From Rhizobium sp. CG5 (lineage in GTDB: Bacteria > Pseudomonadota > Alphaproteobacteria > Rhizobiales > Rhizobiaceae), in contig NZ_JABAEF010000008.1 of NCBI RefSeq assembly GCF_023701945.1, positions 62,001 to 126,000 on the forward strand: 64,000 nucleotides of DNA, written 5' to 3'. The translations under genes were made by a program, and so were the position numbers. The notes below the pieces were generated by a model. It saw only the letters and a program-made list of their open reading frames with translations, was not told the origin of the DNA and did not search any database. This document shows, piece by piece, positions 10,173-20,100 of this stretch. Position 1 is the first letter of the stretch. Each line of letters begins with the position of its first letter.

Positions 10173-10338
10173 GTCAATTCCCCGAATGAGGTAGCGCGAA
10201 TTGTGGGCAGGCGCAAGGAAACGGGGACACGACGCCTTGAGTGCTTGCGCTGGCAGCGCTGGGCGATAAAGTTCAGGGATCCTTCCATTGGCCCGAGGGC
10301 ATCATCCTTTCGTCACCCACTGCAGATCGGTTCATTTG

Positions 10339-11259
10339 ATGAGTAACAATGGTGGCGCGCCGCGGCCGCTGGACTGGGCACTGTATTTCCTGACCCCGGT
10401 GTTCTTCTCCAGCAATCTGATTTTCGGACGCGGCATCACCGGCGAAATCGGACCCTATACCACGGCGCTGATCCGCTGGGCTGGTGCTGCGCTGATCATC
10501 CTGCCCTTCGTGATCGCCGACCGCCGGGCAGCCCTTGCCTTCGTGCGGCAGAATACCGGCCTCTGGCTGATGCTCGGCTTTCTCGGCATGGGCATCTGCG
10601 GCGGGGTGGTCTACTGGGCGCTGACGCGGACCACGGCCTCGAATGCCACGCTGATCTACACGACATCGTCGCTGTTCATCATCCTGTTCCAGCGGGTCTT
10701 CCAGGGGCGACAGCTCTCGGCGCGCGAACTGGTCGGCATGGCGATCGCCTTTCTAGGCGTCGCGGTGATCGTGCTGAAGGGCGACCTGATGGCCGTGCTG
10801 CATTTCCGCTTCAATGTCGGCGATCTCGGCATCCTGGTGGCCGCCGTCGCCTTTGCCATCTATTCGATGCTGCTGCGCCATCCCGCCACAGCCACGGTCA
10901 GGCCGCTTTCGATGTTCGGGCTGCTGTCCCTGTCCGGCGCCCTGCTGCTGCTGCCGCCGGCGATCATCGAGTGGATGGCCGGGGCACCGCGGCCCGACAG
11001 TCTCGACGACTGGGTCAAGCTTTGCGGCATCATCCTGTTTGCCTCGCTGGCCGCCTTCTACTGTTTCCAGCATGCGGTGCGGGTGTTTGGCCCGGCGCTG
11101 GCCGGCATCACGCTCTACCTGATGCCGCCGATCTCGATCGTCATGGCGGTGATGTTCCTCGGCGAGCGATTCGAGGCCTATCATGCGGCCGGCATCGTGC
11201 TGGTGATGGGTGGCGTGATCCTGGCCTCCGCGCCGATCCCGTGGCGGCGGCGTGCATGA
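10339..11259 (+). CDS. EamA-family (DMT) exporter
   Basis: A 306-aa inner-membrane transporter of the drug/metabolite superfamily with about ten hydrophobic helices in two EamA repeats (first repeat LDWALYFLTPVFFSSNLIFGRG; second beginning near GILVAAVAFAIYSMLLR). Substrate cannot be inferred. ATG at 10339 begins MSNNGGAPRPLDW just before the first helix; the open frame to 10288 is upstream noise, and the ribosome site is weak. The 166 bp between it and the divergent coiled-coil gene show nothing distinctive. Confidence 0.88.
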   Translation: MSNNGGAPRPLDWALYFLTPVFFSSNLIFGRGITGEIGPYTTALIRWAGAALIILPFVIADRRAALAFVRQNTGLWLMLGFLGMGICGGVVYWALTRTTASNATLIYTTSSLFIILFQRVFQGRQLSARELVGMAIAFLGVAVIVLKGDLMAVLHFRFNVGDLGILVAAVAFAIYSMLLRHPATATVRPLSMFGLLSLSGALLLLPPAIIEWMAGAPRPDSLDDWVKLCGIILFASLAAFYCFQHAVRVFGPALAGITLYLMPPISIVMAVMFLGERFEAYHAAGIVLVMGGVILASAPIPWRRRA

Positions 11260-11287
11260 CGGAATTATGACCGCGCCCGCAACAGCC

Positions 11288-11317
11288 CTTGATGTTTTGC
11301 ACGATCTTTCCCAAATA
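11288..11317 (+). promoter_or_regulatory. Candidate RpoH (sigma-32) promoter for hspQ
   Basis: CTTGA at 11288-11292 and CCCAAATA at 11310-11317 are separated by 17 bases, resembling heat-shock promoters of alphaproteobacteria. It ends 23 bp before hspQ, a gene known to be heat-induced in E. coli. The -10 match is imperfect. Confidence 0.4.
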
Positions 11318-11340
11318 ATGGAAGGAAAGGAAATCGCACC

Positions 11341-11670
11341 ATGAAACAAAGCAGCGCAAAATTTGGAATTGGCGAAGTCGTACGCCACAAGCTATTCCCG
11401 TTCCGCGGCGTCGTGTTTGATGTCGATCCGGAATTTGCCAATACGGAAGAGTGGTGGAACGCTATCCCCGCCGACGTTCGTCCTGATCGAGACCAGCCGT
11501 TCTACCATCTCCTGGCGGAAAATTCCGAGACGGAATACGTGGCCTATGTCTCGGAGCAGAACCTGGAGCATGACGGCAGCGGCGAACCGCTTCGAAACCC
11601 GCATGTCGAGCAGATCTTCGTCGAGGAACAGGCCGGCCGTTATCGGCCCAAGGCCAATTTCACCCACTGA
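11341..11670 (+). CDS. hspQ: Heat shock protein HspQ (YccV-like)
   Basis: A 109-aa protein of the hemimethylated-DNA-binding/YccV family; in E. coli HspQ assists Lon-dependent proteolysis. The conserved run KFGIGEVVRHKLFPFRGVVFDVDPEFANTEEWW is at the N-terminus, then YHLLAENSETEYVAYVSEQNL and PLRNPHVEQIF. Length and start match the family; ATG at 11341 follows AAGGAAAGG. It ends at a bidirectional terminator shared with the convergent IalB-like gene. Confidence 0.95.
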   Translation: MKQSSAKFGIGEVVRHKLFPFRGVVFDVDPEFANTEEWWNAIPADVRPDRDQPFYHLLAENSETEYVAYVSEQNLEHDGSGEPLRNPHVEQIFVEEQAGRYRPKANFTH

Positions 11671-11693
11671 CCACGGTCAGATGACCCCATGCA

Positions 11694-11723
11694 AAAAAGG
11701 CCCGGAGCGATCCGGGCCTTTTT
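11694..11723. terminator. Bidirectional terminator between hspQ and the IalB-like gene
   Basis: AAAAAGGCCCGGA, tetraloop GCGA, TCCGGGCCTTTTT: a perfect 13-bp stem with A-tract and T-tract on either side, so it can stop transcription from both converging genes. Confidence 0.93.
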
Positions 11724-11753
11724 CTTGTAAAACCTTGGCGTTGAAGGCGCGGA

Positions 11754-12383
11754 TTATTGGCCTTCCTTGGCCGCCTTCTGCGCGTCTTCCAGAGCCTTCT
11801 TGCTCTCTTCGTTCTTCTTCTGCATGGCTTCTTCCAGAAGACGCTGACGTTCCTGCGCCTGGTTCTGGCTGATCGCCTCGCCGTCGTAGATGCCGGTGAA
11901 GCCTTCCAGGGACAGCTTGATCGGGTTCGGCGCACGGCGGAAGTTGATCGAGGTAAAGACCACTTCGCCGCCCTTCTTGAGGGCTGCGATCATGGCATCG
12001 GTCATCGGGATTTCGGCCGTGCAGCGATCCGGGAAGCAGACCGCGTAATCGATCTTCTGGCCCTTGCCGCCATCGATCTGCATCATGATCCCCGGCGGGA
12101 TCAGACGGGCAGACGGAACCGAGACCTGCATCAGCTTGCGGTTGATCTTGCCTTCGATCGAGATCAGGCCGACGGCGATGATCATCTGGCGGTTCTGCGC
12201 GACCTGGATGTTCTGCACGGTGCAGATGTCATTGTCTTCCTGCTTGGAGCAGGTCTTGAACCAGCCCTGCGGCGGCGCATCCGGTGCGGCAGCCTGCTGC
12301 GCATGGGCGGCGCCGGACGCGGCGATGGTGAAGGCGATTGCGGACATGGCCGCGCGCGCTGATCTGGCTGTGTTGAACATCAT
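11754..12383 (-). CDS. Invasion-associated locus B (IalB) family periplasmic protein
   Basis: A 209-aa secreted protein with a signal peptide (ARAAMSAIAFTIAASGAAHAQ) and an IalB domain, named for a Bartonella erythrocyte-invasion factor but widespread in free-living rhizobia. Domain features are the Cys-bearing WFKTCSKQEDNDICTVQNIQ, the central VPSARLIPPGIMMQIDGGKGQKI, and DYAVCFPDRCTAEIPMT, suggesting two disulfides. The C-terminal 40 residues are a charged Gln/Glu/Lys coiled-coil tail. Start at 12383 (tandem ATGs) follows AGGAGA. The 280 bp to the next gene hold its promoter region, with nothing else I can identify. Confidence 0.88.
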   Translation of the reverse strand: MMFNTARSARAAMSAIAFTIAASGAAHAQQAAAPDAPPQGWFKTCSKQEDNDICTVQNIQVAQNRQMIIAVGLISIEGKINRKLMQVSVPSARLIPPGIMMQIDGGKGQKIDYAVCFPDRCTAEIPMTDAMIAALKKGGEVVFTSINFRRAPNPIKLSLEGFTGIYDGEAISQNQAQERQRLLEEAMQKKNEESKKALEDAQKAAKEGQ

Positions 12384-12663
12384 AACGAAATCCGTCTCCT
12401 GAAATCCACTGTCGAACCGCGGTTCCGATCCGAGATTGCTTGGCCTCTTTGCCCATCCCCTGTGGTTCAAATAAGGCAAATAGATGACCTCGGGTTGATC
12501 GCCATCCTGTTACAGTGCGGCGTTGTGAATATCCAGTACTTCTTTTGGGTGGGTCGTCAAGAAAAGCCGCGAATGGGCGTTATTTGCCCCTCCACTGTGT
12601 TGGTTTTGAGGAGCTTCATGATAATTTGCGCGCGAATCTGCAGTCTCCTCGAAAGGATCTGAT

Positions 12664-14469
12664 GTGCGGCGTCTTCTCTTGAGCCTTGTTATCCTGTGCC
12701 TCGGGCTGCCAGTCCAGGCCGAGCCGGTGCACGGCATCGCCATGCATGGCGAACCGGCCCTGCCGGCCGGTTTCACGCATTTCCCTTACGTCAATCCGGA
12801 CGTCAAGAAAGGCGGCAGATTGGCCTATGGCGTGGTCGGCACCTTCGATGCGCTGAACCCGTTCGTGCTGAAGGGCATGCGCACCACGGCGCGCGGCATG
12901 TGGGACCCGGAATACGGCAACCTGTTCTATGAAACGCTGATGCAGCGCTCCAGCGACGAGCCCTTCTCGCTCTATGGCCTCTTGGCCGAAAGCGTCGAAT
13001 GGGACGAGGCGCGCTCCTTCGTGCAGTTCAACCTCAACCCGAAAGCCCGCTGGCACGACGGCCAGCCGGTGACGCCCGAGGACGTGATCTTCTCCTTCAA
13101 CCTGCTGCAGGAAAAAGGACGTCCGCCGTATAACCGCCGCCTGGCCGTGGTCGACAAGATGGAGAAGGTTGGCGATCACAGCGTGCGCTTTACCTTCAAC
13201 GACAAGGCGAACCGCGAGACGCCGCTGATCCTGGCGATGGGCTCACCGATCCTGCCGAAACACGCCATCGATCCCGAGACGTTCGAGCAGACGTCGCTGG
13301 CCGTTCCGGTCGGCTCCGGTCCCTACAGGATCAAGTCGATCAGTCCCGGCGAGAAAATCGTCTACAGCCGCGATCCGGACTACTGGGGCAAGGACATTCC
13401 GGCCAAGGTCGGTTTCGACAATTACGACGAGATATCCGTCAGCTATTTCCTGCAGGACAGCACGCTGTTCGAGGCCTTCAAGAAGGGCGATGTCGATATC
13501 TATCCGGACGGCGATACGAGCCACTGGACGCGCGCCTATGATTTTCCGGCGGCCAAGACCGGCCAAGTGCTGCGCGAAACTTTTCAGCCCGGCCTGCCGT
13601 CGGGCATGCTCGGCTTCGTCTTCAACCTGCGCCGGCCGATCTTTGCCGACGCGACGGTGCGCGAGGCCCTGACGCTGGCGCTCGATTTCGAGTGGATGAA
13701 CAAGACCATGTTCGGCGGCGCCTTCAAGCGCACCCAGAGCTTCTGGCAGAATTCCACGCTCGGCGCCTATGGCAATCCGGCCGACGCCCAGGAACTGGCG
13801 CTGCTGGGACCTGCCAAGGACCGCATCGATCCGGCGATCCTGGCCGGCACCTATCAGATGCCGGTGGCCGACGGAACCGGCGCCGACCGCAAGATCCTGC
13901 GCGAGAGCGTCACGCTGCTTTCCAAGGCCGGCTACACGATCAAGGGCGGCAAGATGGTGGATGGCACCGGCAAGCCGCTCGCCTTCGAGGTGATGACCCA
14001 GACCCCCAGCCAGGAAAAGATGGCGCTCGCCTATCAGCGGACGCTGGCGCTGATCGGCATCGGCATGTCGATCCGCACGGTGGACGATGCCCAGTACCAG
14101 GCGCGCTCCAACAGCTTCGACTATGACATGATCATCAAGGCCTATCCGTCGTCCCTGTCACCGGGCGCCGAACAGCTGTTGCGCTGGGACAGCTCGTCGC
14201 GCGACAGCCAGGGCAGCTTCAACTATGCCGGCGTCGCCGATCCGGATATCGACCGGATGATCGATGCGCTGGTCAATGCGCGCAGCGACGAGGATTTCCG
14301 AGCGTCGGTCAGGGCCCTCGATCGGCTGCTGGTCGATGGCCATTATGTCGTGCCGCTCTATCATATCGGCGAGCAATGGGTGGCCCGCTGGGCCCGGATC
14401 GGCCGGCCCGACAAGACGCCGCTCTATGGCTATCAGCTGCCGGTCTGGTTCGACACGCGGGCGCAGTGA
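12664..14469 (+). CDS. YejA-like extracellular peptide-binding protein (ABC type, family 5)
   Basis: A 601-aa periplasmic binding protein of the oligopeptide/nickel class (SBP_bac_5), closest in features to YejA-type proteins for peptides or microcin C. It has a signal peptide ending PVQA, YVNPDVKKGGRLAYGVVGTFDALNPFVLKG, the class motif RWHDGQPVTPEDVIFSFN, and the YejA-like DVDIYPDGDTSHWTRAYDFP. It starts with GTG at 12664 after AAAGGA. No yejBEF permease or ATPase genes follow, so it is an orphan relying on components encoded elsewhere. Confidence 0.88.
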   Translation: MRRLLLSLVILCLGLPVQAEPVHGIAMHGEPALPAGFTHFPYVNPDVKKGGRLAYGVVGTFDALNPFVLKGMRTTARGMWDPEYGNLFYETLMQRSSDEPFSLYGLLAESVEWDEARSFVQFNLNPKARWHDGQPVTPEDVIFSFNLLQEKGRPPYNRRLAVVDKMEKVGDHSVRFTFNDKANRETPLILAMGSPILPKHAIDPETFEQTSLAVPVGSGPYRIKSISPGEKIVYSRDPDYWGKDIPAKVGFDNYDEISVSYFLQDSTLFEAFKKGDVDIYPDGDTSHWTRAYDFPAAKTGQVLRETFQPGLPSGMLGFVFNLRRPIFADATVREALTLALDFEWMNKTMFGGAFKRTQSFWQNSTLGAYGNPADAQELALLGPAKDRIDPAILAGTYQMPVADGTGADRKILRESVTLLSKAGYTIKGGKMVDGTGKPLAFEVMTQTPSQEKMALAYQRTLALIGIGMSIRTVDDAQYQARSNSFDYDMIIKAYPSSLSPGAEQLLRWDSSSRDSQGSFNYAGVADPDIDRMIDALVNARSDEDFRASVRALDRLLVDGHYVVPLYHIGEQWVARWARIGRPDKTPLYGYQLPVWFDTRAQ

Positions 14470-14597
14470 CCGGCCGACTACCGGTGCGCCGGCCGGGCGG
14501 TTCCCTTTCGGTAACCGGTTGAACTGAAGCACCATTGCTCTTAAGTGGCGGGAGATCGATCACCCGCTGCCAACGGCTGCCAGGAAAGGAAGACCCC

Positions 14598-15269
14598 ATG
14601 AAGCACATCACCATCGACCTCGTCTCCGATGTGGTTTGCCCCTGGTGCTATCTCGGCAAGGCGCGCCTCGACCTGGCCGTGGCCGAGATCCAGGACGAGA
14701 TCGGCGTCGACATCAACTGGCGCCCCTACCAGCTCAATCCCGATTATCCGCCGGAAGGCGTCGATCATCAGGTGGCGCTGGCGGCAAAACTCGGCGGCAA
14801 GGACAATATGGACCGCGCCCATGCGCAGCTGAAACAGCTGGGCGCCGAGGTCGGCATCGCCTTTGATTTTAAGGCGATCAAGGTCGGCCCGAACACGCTC
14901 GACGCGCACCGGCTGCTGCATTGGGCGGCCACCGAAGGCCGCGAGATCCAGAACAGGGTGGCCGCCGCCCTGTTCAAGGCCAATTTCGAGGAGGGCCGCA
15001 ATGTCGGCGATCCCGCCGTGCTGCTGGACATTGCCGAACAGAGCGGCCTCGACCGTCCGGTGATCGCAGCGCTTCTGGCCGGCGATGCCGACAAGGAGAG
15101 CGTGCGCGGCGAGATCGATGCGGCCCGGCAGATGGGCGTCAATGGCGTGCCCTTCTTCATCATCGACCAGCAATATGCCGTCAGCGGTGCGCAGCCGACC
15201 GAGGTGCTGGTCAATGCCTTCCGGGAAATTGCCGCCGCCAAGGCCGAGGAATTGCAGAAACTCAATTGA
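14598..15269 (+). CDS. DsbA-family oxidoreductase (FrnE-like)
   Basis: A 223-aa thioredoxin-fold protein of the FrnE/2-hydroxychromene-isomerase branch of DsbA proteins. The redox motif CPWC is within DLVSDVVCPWCYLGKARLD, and the cis-Pro loop is in MGVNGVPFFIIDQQYAVSGAQ. There is no signal peptide, so it is probably cytoplasmic; FrnE-type proteins are linked to disulfide isomerisation and oxidative-stress defence. ATG at 14598 follows AGGAAAGGA. Downstream lies a RIME-like repeat. Confidence 0.92.
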   Translation: MKHITIDLVSDVVCPWCYLGKARLDLAVAEIQDEIGVDINWRPYQLNPDYPPEGVDHQVALAAKLGGKDNMDRAHAQLKQLGAEVGIAFDFKAIKVGPNTLDAHRLLHWAATEGREIQNRVAAALFKANFEEGRNVGDPAVLLDIAEQSGLDRPVIAALLAGDADKESVRGEIDAARQMGVNGVPFFIIDQQYAVSGAQPTEVLVNAFREIAAAKAEELQKLN

Positions 15270-15287
15270 CGGAAACGGCCTTCACTC

Positions 15288-15390
15288 CTAAAGCGTATCG
15301 CGATCTTCCAGATATGCTCCTTACGCTTTAGCTCTTCGTTTTATGGCATGTCGTTGTCCCGAAACCGGTGCCCAGTTTCGGGCGACATGC
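15288..15390 (+). repeat. RIME1-like palindromic intergenic element, copy 1
   Basis: A 103-bp element made of two palindromes: TAAAGCGTA with its inverse TACGCTTTA, and GCATGTCG...CCGAAAC with GTTTCGG...CGACATGC. A second copy of equal length and orientation is at 61992-62094 with about 15 differences by eye. Size and structure match the Rhizobium-specific intergenic mosaic element described in the 1990s. Confidence 0.85.
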
Positions 15391-15445
15391 TGTAGGCACG
15401 AAAGTCTCCCGCCTTCTCCCAGGATGTGCTGCCTTGTCTCCCGAT

Positions 15446-16354
15446 ATGACCCTCAGGGGTGTTTTTCTGGCCTTTGCGGCCTTCCTTGCCTATTCCATCA
15501 GCGACGCGGCCGTCAAAATGATCGAAGGCCGCATCAGCCCCATCGAATCGGCCTTCTTCGGCGCCTGCTTCGGCATTGCCGCCCTGCCCTTCCTGCTGAA
15601 GCGCAGCGATCGCTGGGTCGACGTGGTGAAGACCACCAACCGGCCGCTCTGGCTGTTACGGTTCTTCTCCAGCGGTGTCGGCGCGATCGGCAGTGTGACG
15701 GCCTTTACCCATCTGTCGATGGCCGAGGCCTTCTGTCTGATCTTCCTGCTGCCGTCCTTCGTGACCATCATGTCGGTGCTGTTCCTGAAAGAACAAGTCG
15801 GTATCCGGCGCTGGAGTGCGGTGATCATCGGCTTTATCGGCGTTCTGGTCGTGCTCCGGCCCGGATTTCGCGAATTGTCGATCGGCCATGTCGGGGCAGT
15901 GTTTGCCGGCCTGTCGGGGGCGATGTCGATCGTCATCTTCCGCGCCATCGGCCCGTCGGAAAAGAACATCTCGCTTTATGGTGCCGGCCTGCTCGGCACG
16001 CTGCTGCTCTGCGGCACCGCCATGTTGCCGTCTTTCTCGCCGCCCACCGGCCAGGAATGGCTGCTGCTGGCCGGCTACGGGCTGATCGGCGCGCTCGGCA
16101 ATGTGCTGTTGATGTATGCCGCCTTCTATGCGCCCGCCGCCGTGCTCGGGCCGACGCAATATAGCCAGATGCTATGGGGCATCCTGCTCGGCTATCTGTT
16201 CTTCAACGATCTCGTCGACATGCCGATGCTGATCGGCATGGCGCTGATCGTCGGCTCCGGCCTGTTGACCATCCTGCGCGAACGCACCCGCGGCGTCGCC
16301 CTGCCGCCGCCGCTGGCCGCCGCCGACAGCCAGGCGGCACGCTTTCCATTATGA
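15446..16354 (+). CDS. EamA-family (DMT) exporter
   Basis: A 302-aa inner-membrane protein with ten hydrophobic segments in two EamA repeats (MTLRGVFLAFAAFLAYSISD; GAVFAGLSGAMSIVIFRAIG). It ends in a soluble Pro/Ala tail. The ATG at 15446 begins the first helix, but a TTG at 15434 has the better ribosome site (AGGA at 15421), so the start may be four residues earlier. The substrate is unknown. Its stop overlaps the 3' end of the convergent FkbM gene by 6 bp, which marks the left edge of the accessory glycan block. Confidence 0.88.
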   Translation: MTLRGVFLAFAAFLAYSISDAAVKMIEGRISPIESAFFGACFGIAALPFLLKRSDRWVDVVKTTNRPLWLLRFFSSGVGAIGSVTAFTHLSMAEAFCLIFLLPSFVTIMSVLFLKEQVGIRRWSAVIIGFIGVLVVLRPGFRELSIGHVGAVFAGLSGAMSIVIFRAIGPSEKNISLYGAGLLGTLLLCGTAMLPSFSPPTGQEWLLLAGYGLIGALGNVLLMYAAFYAPAAVLGPTQYSQMLWGILLGYLFFNDLVDMPMLIGMALIVGSGLLTILRERTRGVALPPPLAAADSQAARFPL

Positions 16355-17140
16355 AGTCAGCAAAAAAATGTCATTTACCGCTGTAGCGGCCGTGATAACA
16401 TAACCACGCTCTTTCAAATAGCTACGGGCAGCGGCGCTTGAGCGCTCCCTGCGATCTCTTTCAATGCATATAATTGGTGGCTTCCAATTTGCCCAATCGA
16501 TCGATTGCAATATCTCAAAATCCAAGCCTTCAATATCTATTGTAAGAACTACAGGTCCAGGCGGAGTGAAATACATTGAAAATATATCATTTACAGAATA
16601 CAATTTGACTTCTAATTCTTCAACCTCGGCACACAAACTACGCCTTTCGTACCAAGACAAGACAAAAGAACGAGAAAGACTTGCAACTTCAGCATGTTGC
16701 GGCACGTAGAGCGTTGCAGTACGCGCATCAGATGTAGCTACTCCCGCACATAAAAATATATCTTCTGGCCTAGATTTTAGCGTGTCATGCTCATAGCGCG
16801 GATTCGCATCCACAAGAACGCTACGAAATCCTCGTTGATACAGCATCCATGTGTTACTCATATTAACCGGATGGTTAGACCCAAGCTCAAGTATCATCGG
16901 CCTATCACTTGGCTCCACCATTGCAGCTCTCAACAAACTGTCAATAATGATATCTTCTCCATGCTGACTATAGCTATTGCACCGCTCACAGAGAATATCC
17001 GGCATTTGAAGGTCGTACCGCTTCACATCGACAATAATGTCGATGTTGGGTCTCTCGACGTGCCTATCTCCTAAAGCCTGAACTGACCCGGTCAATTGCT
17101 GCAACGCTGTAGCGAACAAATTGAATGCACGCTCTTTCAA
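16349..17140 (-). CDS. FkbM-family methyltransferase
   Basis: A 263-aa SAM-dependent O-methyltransferase of the FkbM type, commonly found modifying surface sugars. SYSQHGEDIIIDSLLRA and MILELGSNHPVNMSNTWMLYQRG form the SAM-binding start; VVLTIDIEGLDFEILQSIDW is the typical late motif. No signal peptide or membrane helix is seen, so it acts in the cytoplasm. Its ATG overlaps the stop of the giant protein upstream (ATGA), so the two are cotranscribed and probably work on the same product. The gene is visibly richer in A and T than the flanking chromosome. Confidence 0.87.
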   Translation of the reverse strand: MKERAFNLFATALQQLTGSVQALGDRHVERPNIDIIVDVKRYDLQMPDILCERCNSYSQHGEDIIIDSLLRAAMVEPSDRPMILELGSNHPVNMSNTWMLYQRGFRSVLVDANPRYEHDTLKSRPEDIFLCAGVATSDARTATLYVPQHAEVASLSRSFVLSWYERRSLCAEVEELEVKLYSVNDIFSMYFTPPGPVVLTIDIEGLDFEILQSIDWANWKPPIICIERDRRERSSAAARSYLKERGYVITAATAVNDIFLLTS

Positions 17141-20100
17141 GACGGCTTCCTCTTCAGGTATTTTGGTCGACCAAAAAGCGCACGACCTATCATTCGGTAT
17201 TTTGCCGATTTCAGATCAGCAAAAAACTTTGCGGGATGATCGTCGTATTTAGCCACGTCCTTTGACGAGCCAATGGCCTGGACTACGGGCCGAACCGGCT
17301 GCCGAAACACTTTTCTCCAACCCATCGGAGCAACAATAGCTTTACTCTTCTCCGGCTTTTTTTCGCCCATCGAAGACTTTGATTTGGCTTTTCCTGCTTT
17401 TTTTGAGATAGAAATGGACGGATAAAGGATCGACTCTCCCTGGGACCAATTGGATTTAATCGAGTTGTTGCGATCAGCTTTCAAAATTACTTTATCTGCC
17501 CCACCCCCGTAATTATCTTCAAATATTAGGCCAGCCATCAACCGTGCATCCTTGACGGTTGGATTCTTGAAGTATTCGCTAAAAGTACGAAATGACTTCA
17601 TCGGTTCAAAGTCAAATTTAAACTGAATATCACCAAAAACATCGCAGAACCGATTAACGAACGCAAGACCACCCTGATGAACTTGACGTGAGAAAACTTT
17701 CCGATGGCTCTCTCCAGATGTCTCCGGTTGAAAAATGGGAACAAATTTAGTCCCGGCAATCCTCGCTATACGCTTAAGAGAAGCTTCATCATTCGAAAAG
17801 AACGATTCATAGAGAGGCACATGTCTGCAAAACGTCAAATGCGTATCGTGTCTGTCAATGAAATCTCCAAAGAAGCCGGATGTCGGTAGACCTTTCTTTT
17901 CACAACGCTCAATCGCTGGCCTAAACGTGACAAGATAATATCCGGATATTGGATTCTTCCTGTCCGTCAGTTCGTACAAGGATTCTTGCATAGTGCCCGC
18001 GTATCCAATATCCACAACAGCCTTTGATTTCGTGTCTAAGAATCCAACGCTATCAAGATAAGCAATGTAGTCCGCTCGTTCCGCTTCAGCATTCGATAGG
18101 ATCAATTCCTCCAACTCTTTCAAAACCGGTATTAATATATTTCGAGTCTCATTATTTACGCTCTCATACCGCAATCGTTCGTAAACAGGAAAAACTCCTG
18201 CTACCTGGATATTTACCGGTGATATTCCAAACCTTACTTCCAGCAGCCGTTCGACCGTCATCTTGCCAAAGTCGACCATTGACAAATCTATGATATCTTC
18301 AAATGTCTTCAGTTTGGCGACATTCGCGCTGCGACGAGAACAATAAAGGTACACAGATTTCGGCGCTTCGGGGACGTGTCGCGCGACGATATCATAGGCC
18401 TGCTTCATAATTTGGCCGTCTCTTGAAAGGAAGAATAAGGTCTTTATGCCATCGTTCAATGATCGCTTCAAAAGCCAGTGACTATAAGCTAACAACAGAG
18501 GCCCGAAAGCCGAAAATCCTAGATCGTATCGACCGCCAGGAAATAAGCAATTTTGTGCAACATCTTTATCATCGTAGCATTCATTAGCGATGACTGCCAG
18601 CATCGCTCGTAGCGATAGAGAATGTCGGGCTTCATCTTTGGCCCAAACCTGACTGTAATGCAGACTTTTCTTGAATGTTTCCCAAGGCCGGTTCAAATGA
18701 GCAGCCTTAATTCCTGCATCTTGCGGACGCTTCAGATCCCCAATCTCATTATCGCCGATATGCAGCATGTTTTCGACAGGCTTTGAAAGGGCGGCTTTGT
18801 AAACGTCAAACAATGCACCCGATTGTTTCTTTGCATTATGCGACGAAGAAAGGAATAGCGACTTATATCCGGTGATACCATTTGACCGCAATACCGAAGA
18901 TAAAGTGTCTTCGGAAAGATACATATCGGATATCAAATAAACTTCTTTACCAACTGAAACAAAGTCATGATATATATCAACAATGCACTTCCGAGGATAA
19001 AGTAGGCGCGTCTCAAGCCGAACCTCCTCCTGCATGATGCGCATCGAAACATCCGATGAAACCCCAAGGCTTAATTCCACCTCTTTATATATATCGGATA
19101 TATGGATTTCCTGCCGTCCCTCCGCAATCGCGATTTGAAAAGCTCTCTTCTCCGCAGCACGCCGAACATCGACAAAATTAACATGTCTTTTGCCAGTGGC
19201 CTCCTCCACAAAATCATTCATTATTCTAAAGAGATCGGCAGGCTCAGCGAGCGGTCGCACCAAAAGAGTATCGAAAATATCGAAGGATATAATCTGGCGG
19301 CGCTCCGCAACGTCGCGAACTACATTAAAGGGGGATTTCTCAACAAGGGAATCTCGTTTGCTCCCTTTCTTTGTACTCTCCTGCCTAATTCCGCTAAGTA
19401 AATCCCCAACAGCATCCTTTATGTTAGGCACAGAGCCAATTTTCGAGTCCGATTCCGCGACATCCAGGAGTCGCTGAATAAACCGCATGGGATCAGTCTT
19501 AATCAACGAAGTAGCCAGCGCGTATTTCGAAATGCAAAAAGCTAGCGCAGCATCACGATCAATGTCTGTCCTCGAATGCACTTGATCTACAAATTCAGTG
19601 ACTGCCGTCGCCGTGGAAACCAGGTCTAAATGAGATCTGCCAAGGGTCAAGAGAGGCTTTTTCCAAAGCGCCGCCTGAAACCCGACCGAGGATGAAGCTA
19701 CAACGACTCCATCAGAAAGGGGGACTATGCATTGAGACACATTGTCGTAGCTATTGATGTCATTGTCGAATATAAAATTGGAGTAGTTTTCCCTCAGATA
19801 ATTTACAGCCGCATCGGTCATTGTATCTGTTGTCACCGAGCGCGACCGGTATAATGTAGCTATAATACCGAAGTCAGATGGTACGGAAGATAGGATATAT
19901 TCCAGCGCGCCTAGCTGACTACCATATTTCTTTATCACCTCATCAACCATAAAGTAGTTGTCAACCTGAAGGGGATACAGCAATAAATATTTATATTTTT
20001 GGCGCAACGCGCTTATTCGTCGCGACACGCCTGTCTTTACAAGACTCCCCCTAAGTAATTGACGCCGGACTTCATCGAAATTTGCTTCGGTAGACTTTGG

